A stretch of 64,000 bases of DNA, taken from NCBI RefSeq assembly GCF_034190915.1, contig NW_026947486.1, positions 20,424,001 to 20,488,000 on the forward strand, read 5' to 3'. Shown one piece after another: positions 23,536 through 32,970 of this stretch. Source of the stretch: Cavia porcellus. Taxonomy: Eukaryota > Chordata > Mammalia > Rodentia > Caviidae. Both the position numbers and the translations under genes were made by a program. The notes under the pieces are model-generated. The model was given only the letters and a program-made list of their open reading frames with translations. It was not told where the DNA came from and searched no databases. Every line of letters begins with the position of its first letter. The first letter of the stretch is position 1.

Positions 23536-24829
23536 AGACAAAACCAACAAAAACTCACAAGGATTTAGGGAGTTTGGCTCTTCTCAATGTGATTATAATC
23601 AATGCTGATTAAACATAAGCACCAATATTGCTGCCAAACAGCTCAGTCGGGCACAATAAGGCCATTTGGAGGTTTTATTCCTAATTCCACTGGCGATCTT
23701 ACCATACATACCTCATCACCCCAGTTTCCTAAGGGGGTACATTGAAGCTTCAGATGATGCAGTGACTGAGGTCCTGCCATGCTGTTTGCATGGCAAATGA
23801 ACCCCCTCCTCTGCCAGCAGCCTCCACAACACAAGCAGTGCCCTTTAGCCCATCTTTGTCCCTATCCCAGAATGGCAGCCCAGCTTGCTCAGTGAAGTTC
23901 TATCTGGCATCCTAGGCCCTTGCCCCTGTAATTCATCCTTGGATGAATTACAGCCATCATTCCTTTACCACCCTCCAGGCCTTAGTATCTCCCAGACTTG
24001 AAGTGCTTTCCCATGCCATCCAGTGGACCAGCTCTATACCAACACACCTGGAAGCTTCTCCTAATGGCCCACTTTCCCCAGTCCTTCGACATTGTCCCAG
24101 CCTACAAGAGTTTCCTTTCCAAAGAGCCACAGGACCTCAAGCTCACCTTCTTCAGTCTGTAAGCATCCTGCTAATCATCCCTATGCACCTGAATACCCAA
24201 ACCCCAAATGCAAACCTGCAAAACCCACAGTCCCTGACTGTAGAAAAAAAAGGGCTTCTATAGTTAAAAATGAAACCAAACCACTCCCTGTGACTCAAAG
24301 GAAAAAGAGGCCCAGTCTTTCTGAGAATTCCACCTTGGCACCCTCGTCAGCCACCATAGTTGCTGCCAACACCTATAGTTTCACTCCCTGATCCTGACTC
24401 ATCTATTTCCAACCAATTGAACCAGTTCCAGATAGCCACTGCCTACATTCAGCCACAGAGGCCCTCCTCCTGAACCTTCTGCTTTGAGGTTACACATATC
24501 CTGGTCAGATGGCATCATCTAACACCCACCCGAGATGACTTTCAGAAATTCTTTCTGAGTTCCACATTTTGAATAAGGAAAAATTGGACTGTCAGCCCGG
24601 ATGAATGAGTTGCCATGGCCTTTCTCAAAGGTTGCCTCACCTAGACACCTAATATCAGTCAAGTGCTTCTCAAAGACATCAAAAAGGGGGAACAAAGCCC
24701 ATAAATAGCTCAAAAGCTCCTACTATTTACCCAGAAGCCTGATATGAAAACTATGGGACTAAAATAAAATAAATACCCCCTCTGTGAGACACAAAGAAAC
24801 CTGATTATCTAGGCCCACCTCAACCTGAA

Positions 24830-26200
24830 TCTCTCCTTGCCCTGTCAGGCCTGGATGGATAGGACAGACTAAGCCCTATCGTATCAGGTCCCGGATATCT
24901 CATAGTCATTGCAAAAGTTTGGGGCAAACCTGCGGATTTCCTGGTAGACAATGGAGCAGAACTCTATGCCTTAAAAAGTCCCCCATGTCAAACAGTTACC
25001 ATCATCAGGGCAATTGGGACTCTTGCCTCTCACCCTTTCTGCCAAGCACAAAATTGCAGCCTGGGAGACATCTCACCAAACATGAATTACTGTATAAGCC
25101 AGTCCCCATTTCGTTTCTGAGAAGCAACTCCCCTTCGAGTTAGAAGACACTGTCTCCTTTGCAGCAAGCCAGTCAACCTCCCTCTCATTCAACCCTGTAC
25201 TTTCAATTTTGACTGTTCCCTAAGAGAAAGATGATGCCTGCATCAGCCTGAGACAGACAAGTGCAATCTTGAAATTCTAAAAACTCTCCTCCCAAAGATA
25301 TGAGACAAAGACTTGCCTCCAAGCCTAGCCATCAACCATGCCATCTCACTATGACCACCATTGCTGTCAGATGTCACAAGAGGCACAAACAGGCATCAAG
25401 CCACATAGCAGTTGAAGATCCTTGACTAAGCCAGCAGCACCTTTTCTCCAAGACAACCTATTTCTCTGTCCCCTCCTGCTTGCCATCATGGTCCCCTGAG
25501 AAAAAAATAATAGATTGTCAAACTGCTAAAATAAACCTCTATTTCCTGTAAAGCCAGCTCAAGATCACCCAGCTGTCAATGCCCATGCAATTGTCCTCCA
25601 CATTCATTGCCCCAGTCTTCTGCCACCCATAGCCTGCTGGTACACTGGCCTGGACCTAAAGAATGCCTTCTACTGGGTGTGGTGGTGCACTCCTATAATC
25701 CCAGCACTCAGGAGGCTGAGGCAGGAGGATTGTTGGAAGTTTGAGATCAACCTGAACTACAAAGTGAGCTCAAGGCCAGCCTGAACTGCATAGTGAGATA
25801 CTGTCTCAAAAAGAAAAAAAAAAAAAAAGAATGCCTGCTTCTGCCTTCAATTGACTCCTGTCAGACAGTCCCTTTTACAACTGACCTGGACTCAACTTCC
25901 CTAAGCTTCAAAAGATTGTTTCCTTCTTCTTTCTCCTTTTGGGTACTGGGAATCAAGTAGGACCTTGCACTTTCCAGGCAGGTGCAGTGACACTAAGCTA
26001 TATCCCTGATAAACTTTGTTTTTTAAAAAGCATTTCTGATTAATGACAAGCAGATGTCCCCTATGGACAGTTGCCCCAAGAGAGCAAAACAATCAATCCA
26101 ACATTTGACCAAGATTTGATGAGTATCCGAGGCACACTAGACACTCTCCTAGCTTAGATGAACTCCCTCACTACCTTGCCAGAGTAATGTTAAGGACAGG
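24830..26200 (+). mobile_element. Degenerate class I (gammaretrovirus-like) ERV pro-pol remnant
   Basis: Short plus-strand stretches resemble retroviral enzymes. A protease active-site region reads LVDNGAE near 24942, and a reverse transcriptase segment reads WYTGLDLKNAFY near 25640, ending where a B1 has inserted (25675-25830). A further RT-like piece (LTWTQLP) follows near 25880. Many stops and frame changes separate them, so nothing is functional. LTRs were not found. Sequence from about 23,950 to 24,830 may be decayed gag or leader but shows no recognisable motif. Confidence 0.55.
25675..25830 (+). repeat. B1-like SINE inserted in ERV remnant
   Basis: A full-length B1 with an A tail (gtggtggtgcactcctataatcc head). 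It splits the reverse-transcriptase-like segment. Confidence 0.75.
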
Positions 26201-26251
26201 CCTGAATTATGTCTCCTAAAAGCAATTTAGGAGGGGCTGGGGGGTTATAGC

Positions 26252-26900
26252 CCCAGCGCCAGGCGGTTCCTGTCACGGATGGACGCGCGCCCCCTGGTGG
26301 CCCGAGCTGCAGCCGACATGCCTGCGTGGGTACGCAAGGCGGGCGCCACACTGCGCCTGCGCCCCAAACGGGGTGCGTCCGGGGGCGGAGCCTTCCTGGG
26401 GAGGGGCGCGGCGGGGAGGGGCGCGGCGGGGCGGGGCGCGGCGCGGCGCGGCGGGCTGGCAGGGCGGAGCTGTGTTCAGAGGTGGCCAGGCTATAGTTGT
26501 TCCAGGTGCGATGGGGCGGGGCTCGGAGGGCGTCTGGAGGGGTCCGGGCCTGGGGTTTCCTAGTACCCTTCCTTAGGGTTTTGCAGCAATCCAGCGCTAG
26601 AAGATTCGTTGAGGGTGTGGGACTGGACGGGGATTCTGGTCAGCGGGAGGCCCTGGGTCTTTTCTGAGAGGGAGGAGCCCCGGAGCGTGCCGGGGTATTC
26701 AGCAGAGGGGATGGCCTGGGAGCCAGGCGAGGGGTGGAGGCTCTGGACGCCGTTGGGCGGGGCGTAGGGCGTGAGGCGTGGACTGAGGTCGACGGGCTAA
26801 TTCCGTAGAGGTTCGGGCCAGACCGCGGATTGTAGCTGGTAGTTGGAGAGCGGAAGAGTAGCAGCCTCCAGGGAGGGCCTCGAGGGTTTTCGGGGCCTGA
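26252..26900 (+). repeat. Inverted-repeat arm B: MAGIX exon 1 and CpG-rich flank
   Basis: Partner of the inverted copy at 20797-21430, beginning at cccagcgccaggcgg and ending near cctcgagggttttc. It lies in the normal orientation just 5' of the other MAGIX exons, so it is probably the ancestral copy. CpG density is high and includes a GC-rich minisatellite (about 26398-26455). Confidence 0.85.
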
Positions 26901-28339
26901 ACCTTTAAGATTATGGGAAAAGGATGTGCTCCCTAGATTGTTAAATTGTTCACGAGTCTGTGTGAATTGTAAAGGGTATGCAGAAATTTGATGCCATTTA
27001 TTATGTGTCCCAAACACACAGAATACTTGTACTAATCCAGAAAGGAAGAAATAAAATTTGTGTTTAGAGAGGTGCAACCAGGGGCCAGGGATTTAGCTCA
27101 GCGGCATAAGTGCCTGTTTGCCAATCGCGAGGTGGTGAGTTCAATCCCTAACACCAAAAACCAAAAACCAAACAAAAACAAAAAACAGGTGGCAACCAGA
27201 ATGTTAACTGAGAATTCTGGTCCTAGGTAGTTTCTCTTGATGCATCCCCTGACAGCTCGCTAGCCATTAGTGCGCTGGACTCTGGAGACAGAAGTCACAG
27301 ACAGTGGCTTGCCTTATGCCATTGTCGTGGAACACCAGTCCCAGGTACAACTCTGTTCGACTTGATAGGATCTGTCTTGGAGCTGGCAATACAAATAGTG
27401 ATCTTACTCCAGCACTGCAGGTTAGAGACTGGGTATAGGGTACTGCACCACCTCCAGTGACTCCAGATAAGGCAAGCTGTGCTTGGAAGTCACATTAGAC
27501 CTCTGGTTGGTTCTCTGTGGAGCTGCTCCGTGGCCCTACAGGCTTTGACCTTACCCTATGGGGGGACACCCGTGATGGAGCAGGTGATGCTTCACTGACA
27601 GTGCTTGGGCTGCTGAAGGGTGGGTCCCACACAGCGCTGTGGTCATTTTCAGGTTAGTTCTAAGTTATCCATTCATAATCGGGTGCTCTTCATATGTGCT
27701 TCCTATACCACTGCCCTCTGTATTGCAGGTTGGCAACCTCATGCTCCACATCAATGGAGAGTCAACACAGGGCCTTACCCATGCCCAGGTCTTGCAGCGG
27801 ATTTGTGCTCGAGGCCCCAGGCTGTGCCGTGGGCCCAGGTGGCCTCCTGACAAGGCTGAAGGTCTGGAAGGATCCCAGAAACAGGGTGCTACCCTTTCCA
27901 GGGACAGGGTCAGGGATCTGTGAGGGGAAGGGAGGTCATAGCAGAGGCTGGGAGACTGAGTGGAAAGGGTTTGATGGTCTCAGTGGGAAAGAGTTGCGAT
28001 TTGGGTTATGTGCTATCTCAAAAGTGGAGGCAGGCAGAAAGGACCCTTTCTCAGGATGGGAATTTCAGAAGGAAAGTTTTTGAGGTATGAGGAGAAGTGA
28101 GGAGGGAAGTGTCTGGGGTACAAGTCAGTGTTCAGAAGGATCTTGGTCCTTGGAGAGGCAGGCAGAATGGGTCTCAGCCGAGAGACAGAGAGAGATCTAG
28201 TGGGTAAGTTCTGAGAGACAAAGAGTCTACAAGTGAAAGGGTTGAGAGTTAAGGAAGGGAACAGTCAGAGGTCATAGATAGGTTCATATTCCCAAAATAA
28301 AGGTCCCAGGGTTGATCTCTTGTAATTGTGGGGTAATTT

Positions 28340-28600
28340 CTTTTCGTCTTTTTGTGACAGGGTCTTGTTATGCAGTTCAGGCTGGCCTTGGGCTCACTTT
28401 GTAGCCCAGGCTGGTCTCAAACTTGCAACAATCCTCAATTCTTCTTTAGCCTCCCAGATGCTGGTATTACAGGTGTGAGTCACTACACCTGGGTATAATT
28501 TTTGAGAGGTGCTTTTTTTTTTTTTTGGTACCAGGGATCAAACTCATGACCTCACTCTTGCTAGGCATGCACTTGTGCTGTTGGGTTGTATCCCCAGCCC
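28340..28600 (-). repeat. B1 and ID-like SINEs in MAGIX intron
   Basis: B1 on minus (about 28345-28492), then a T-run and an ID-like unit on minus (28512-28600) ending gttgtatccccagcccc. Confidence 0.7.
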
Positions 28601-29067
28601 CAAGAGAGGCTCAGTTATAGAGGAGGGAGGGGAATGGGGAAAGGTGTGAGGATCACTGAAGGGTAGGTAACTCCAGGCTTTGTAGGAGAGGTTTCTTCAA
28701 GGGACGAGGTCTCCCACAATCCTTGGACTCTCCCTGCTACTCACTCAAGAGCCCTGATTTCAGTCCCCTATACCAGCACCCACTCTAAATAGTTGTGCTG
28801 CTGTCCCCAGATCGCAGCTCAGATACTGGAGCTCCAGAGAGGAGGTCTCAAGTGTCAACCTTTCCCCAGTACACCACTCTCAATCCAACAGGACACCTAA
28901 GACCCGGGTCAGCCTGGAGCCTAGTGTAGAGGCAGTGGCAGATGGCCCCTCGCCTCCTCCTCCAGAACTCAGGCAACCAGACAGCAGGTTCTCCAGGGCC
29001 CTGGTTGGTGCCGAGCTCTGTCTGAGAGGCTCTAGTAGGCACTGGGGGTCCCGGGGGCCGCCAGAAG

Positions 29068-29161
29068 GCGAAGGTACTAAGTATACCTCAGACTGCTCAG
29101 TGCTTACTTGCTAGGCGAAGGTACTAAGTATACCTCAGACTGCTCAGTGCTTACTTGCTAG
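29068..29161. repeat. Perfect 47-bp tandem duplication
   Basis: The unit at 29068-29114 (gcgaaggtac...ttgctag) is repeated without change at 29115-29161. It covers the donor-like site after the last recognisable MAGIX codons (aag/gtacta). Confidence 0.9.
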
Positions 29162-29283
29162 GGTCCCACTATCTCGACAACTGTTTCCTCTTAGTTGGAT
29201 CCCAGCTCCCTCGGAGCAGTCACACCCCCCTCCCTCCAAGACCTCCCCCCTCCCCAGAGCTTCTGGCTCCAGGCGGAAAAAGT

Positions 29284-29289
29284 AATAAA
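29284..29289 (+). terminator. MAGIX: Candidate MAGIX poly(A) signal AATAAA
   Basis: An AATAAA lies about 200 nt past the last MAGIX-like exon block. Use is unproven because the gene is broken. Confidence 0.35.
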
Positions 29290-29299
29290 ACAAACTTAA

Positions 29300-32270
29300 A
29301 CAAACCTATCCTGTCAGAACTCGCCTGGTGCTTCAGGCGGGGTGGGGCTTCCCCATCCACCCTAGAAAGGAGGGGGTGGATTGATCCGGCTTTCAAAGGC
29401 CCTCTTGGAACCACTGATGAGCCAGCTGCCTGTTGTTTCTTTAGTGTTGCCACATGGTTTCTTCAATTCTGCCTGTCCTCAGCCCCACGTACTTGCTCCA
29501 CATTTCTTTTTTCCTTGCCAATTCTAGCTCCTTCTCCACTCATTCATTTCACTCATTTGGAAGTGTTGAGGGGGGTGTCGCACATTATTGTGTGTGGCTG
29601 GGAATGCAAGTTGGGCCTGTAGTGGTACAAAGCACCAGTGTCCCCACTGTCCTTGCTGGAATCACTTCAGACCCTCAGCTGACAGGGCATAGCAAGTCTA
29701 GAAGCGTCTGGAGGTTTCCTTTGCCAGGAGTCTGTGGTCTCCCACTTCTGGCCTGAAAGGACAGTTTTTGCTGGCATGTAGGCTGCCACCCTCAAAACAC
29801 AGGCTGGGGCTCAGAAGCCCCCTTGGGACTGAGCTGGGAAGGTGTGAGTCAGCAACCTGGGAGGGCCAGGCTAAAAAAAAAGCCTGTTAAAACCTTTGGG
29901 TAACGCCCCTTTTCCTTAGATGGTAAGGAACTTCAGCCCGGCTGGTGTGTACACGCCCTACTCTGGCTGTTCCTGATCCTGGGAGAGACGCGCAGTTTCC
30001 CCCACCCTGGGAACCCAGATCCACGGGCAGGGAGGCTATGGCCAGCGGGACTCCAACCTGGGTAGCCCTGCTGGCCAAGGTCAGAAATGCTTGGTCACCT
30101 CTGCTGTCACCACATCCTGGACACTTGATCCCATCCCCGCCCCCCAAGGAGGGAAGCTGTAGTCAGAAGGGAACTGACAACTTTTGCCCCTATGGGAAAC
30201 AGACTGGTAGGGGAGAAAGAAATTAAAGGAGTGTGAGTCTGGAGTGGCACTGTAAAGCTGGAAGCTGGGGTATGCATGCTGAAGAGATGAACACTGGAAA
30301 GTTTAGCTGTAGACATTGTGAGAGCATGTTCAGGTGTCCAGCTCCCCTTGACTCAGAGGTCGGTGGAGGTGTGGCTCGACAGATGTCAGGAAGGGGTAAT
30401 AGAGCCCCATTCTCATAAACACAGTCACACCCAGGCAACTAAAACTAGGAACCCAGCGTCCATTTAGTCTTACCCCTGAAAGTGTCTTACTGCAGTATTT
30501 TTATCTAGTTACATATCTACTCAACAGCCCTGATGTGTCCATTTCACAAGAGGAAGAAACCGAGGCCCAGAGTGTGCAAATAGCTTCAGGTAGCAAGCTA
30601 GATTTAATTAAATCTTGAAAGCAAGATTTAATTAAAGCCTGATTTTTCTTCTTTGAGACTGTGTCACTATGCAGTTCAGGCTGGCCTTGAACTCACAGTG
30701 ATCCTCCTGCTCCAGCCTCCCATGTTCTGGGATTACTGATAAGTTTTTAATTGAACCTCAGTTGTATACCTTGGATTGGAATAAGTACTATAGTGATGCT
30801 TGGGGAATGAGATACATATTTCTGTCCTTGTGCAGCTGATGTAGTGAGGATAGGTAGATGTCCTACATGAAAGACAAAATGAATAAGTAAAACATTTCAG
30901 AGAAAATGAGTTTATGAAGATAGCAAAAGGAGGTTATGTTGGGCAAGAAGGTGGTGGGTTGCTGGTCTCTTTGATATAGGGCTGCAGCTTGAATGACCTG
31001 AAGCCAGATGAATGATAACTAGGGAAAGGTACAGCAGTGATAACAGCAAGTATAAAGGCCCTGAGGTGGCCAAGTTAGTCCAGAAATGCAGGCATTCCTT
31101 ACAGCATTGAAGAGCAAAGCGGGGTTCATTCTTTCCATTGTTTAGTCACTCTTTCACAATCTGGACTGAATATGTGAATCTGTTCCTTAGTTTTGAGGAA
31201 CCCTGTGTTTGGGTGGGGGGAAGCAGACAGGCCTTGGGATTGAACCCTCCTGGACTTGCAACTATGATTCTCTCCCTCATGCGATGAAAATGAAATCAGA
31301 GTTTAGTCTGGAGAATGTATTCATCTGCAAATGTCAACAATTTTGTCATCCAGCCTTATATACCAAGAACCATTCCCATATCTTGCTGAACTACCAGCAA
31401 TAAACTTGTATTCCCTCCCCTGTTTCTCAGCCATGGGTGGACTGCTTGCCAGAACCAGCAAACTGAGGCCCAGCATTTACAGCCAGGACTTACCTGGAAT
31501 TGCAAAAGGCAGGATCAAACCCTGGGCTGCCTGGCTGCTAACGGTATTTACCGATCAGCTGGATGCTCACCAGGTCCTGTTCTCGTTCAGCCTTTGCACC
31601 ATCGTGGTCTCATTTTTGTCACTAAGAGGTTTATTCACATTCTACTACCCCCCCAACCTAACTCCTAGTGTGGGATATTGAACCCAGGGCCTTGTACATG
31701 CTAAGCAAGCACTCTATCACCTAGACATCCTCACTAAAATGCCCAGGATGGCCTCACACTTGTAACTGTCCTGCCTCTAAGTCTCCCCACACCCACTATC
31801 TTCTATCCACAACTCCAAAATCCAAAGTGCTCTGGAAACCATCCCCTTTCTCTTAAGTCTGATACCGATCTGACCTAACGGGAACAATTTAAATACTTAA
31901 TCCATCTCACTGTGAATGTTCACACTTTTCCTTGACGAAATAATTTTAACACCCCAGACATCAATGAGAATGTTAAGTAATATACCATAAATGCACCAGG
32001 AAGACTTTCTAAACTATTCCAAATCTTGGAAACATGCCTGGTCCCTAAGCTTTTCGGGTTTAAAAATGGTCTCAGCCCTTTTCCAGCTAAGGAAACTGAG
32101 TCACACTCCCAAAGCCAGACTCCCGCGGTTCTAATTTGGGGCGGCAGTACTTTGGAGTTTGAAAACAGTGATCTGTCTTTCTAGCCCCATTTCTGGGGCC
32201 TGGAGCTGCCCAGCACTTTGCAGAAGAGGTCCCCCCAGGGGCTGTGCAACAGGCTCCTACTGTCCTAGGC
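29300..32270. other. Intergenic region between MAGIX and PLP2
   Basis: Mostly unique-looking sequence. Repeats seen are a MIR-like fragment (about 30485-30600), a B1 fragment on minus (30655-30740) and an ID-like unit on minus (about 31650-31730). Open frames of up to 155 codons here have no recognisable domain and no supporting splice pattern. Confidence 0.5.
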
Positions 32271-32970
32271 AGGCGGGGCGAGGGGGCTTCCGGGGCGGCA
32301 GCCACCTGGCCCGGCCCCCTCCGGCCCCGCCCGCTTCTGGTCGGTGTGGTGATTCACTCCCTCCTTTGCCTCAGGGGCCCCCTTCTCGGCCAGACAGCGG
32401 GCTAGACGGCTGGGTGTGCAGCGTGCTCGAACCCGCGAGTTTGCAAGCAGAGCCTTTGCGAGTCCTGGAACCCCGGCTCACGCCATGGCGGATTCTGAGC
32501 GCTTGTCAGCTCCTGGCTGTTGGGCCGCCTGCACCAGCTACTGGCGCACCCGAAAGGGAATACTCCTGTTTGCTGAGATTGTGAGCGCTGCGGGGCCAGC
32601 GGGTGGGCAGCGGCGGTCGGGCGGTAGGGACGCACGTTACGGGACTGTCAGCTGGGAGGCAGGCACGTGGGCCGAGGGCCGGGCTGCGGAGCTCTGGTGC
32701 GTGGGATTTCGGTGGAGGTGGAAACTGCGAGCTCAGGGGCAGATGGTGGGGTTTGGGGACAAGGTTGAGAGCTGAGGCGGGGCCTCGTAACTCCAGTGGG
32801 GCGCTTGGTGGGGAAGCCCGTAGGACTCCTCAGCGGGCGCGGGGTGGGAGTCCTGGGGGCTGGAAAGTGGGGGGCCTCCCGTGGCAGGGCGTGGCGCGTC
32901 CTGGGCACTGTCGGGCGGGCTGGCAGTGCGCCCAGAGGCGGCGCCTGTTGGGGTGGGGCTCGGTGCTCTA
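32270..32970 (+). promoter_or_regulatory. PLP2: PLP2 CpG-island promoter
   Basis: CpG-dense sequence around PLP2 exon 1 with GC boxes (ggccccgcccgc near 32322) and no TATA box near the ATG. It extends into the start of intron 1. Confidence 0.6.

Larger units (their letters stand above)
26252..29290 (+). pseudogene. MAGIX: MAGIX (PDZ domain protein), disrupted copy
   Basis: Five exon-like blocks match MAGIX: exon 1 about 26252-26372 (SARRFLSRMDARPLVARAA), exon 2 about 27255-27344, exon 3 about 27426-27652, exon 4 from 27729, exon 5 from 28811. Lesions against the human reading frame are a 2-nt loss in exon 2 near 27290, an in-frame TAG at 27496-27498 just before the PDZ domain, a 1-nt gain near 27628 inside the PDZ domain, and at least two frame changes in exon 5. 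The PDZ carboxylate-binding loop is altered (GFDLTLWGD). The exon 4 PDZ core VGNLMLHINGESTQGLTH is well kept. The conserved N-terminal methionine region is absent upstream of exon 1. Loss looks recent. The function of MAGIX is poorly known. Confidence 0.75.

Noticed and set aside
23943..25143. Open frames of 64-106 codons as host genes
   Set aside because: They lie in old mobile-element sequence, show no host domain and have stops in all frames at short intervals.
29155..29622. 155-codon open frame between MAGIX and PLP2
   Set aside because: No recognised domain, no conserved neighbour match and no convincing splice sites; it overlaps the MAGIX 3' end.
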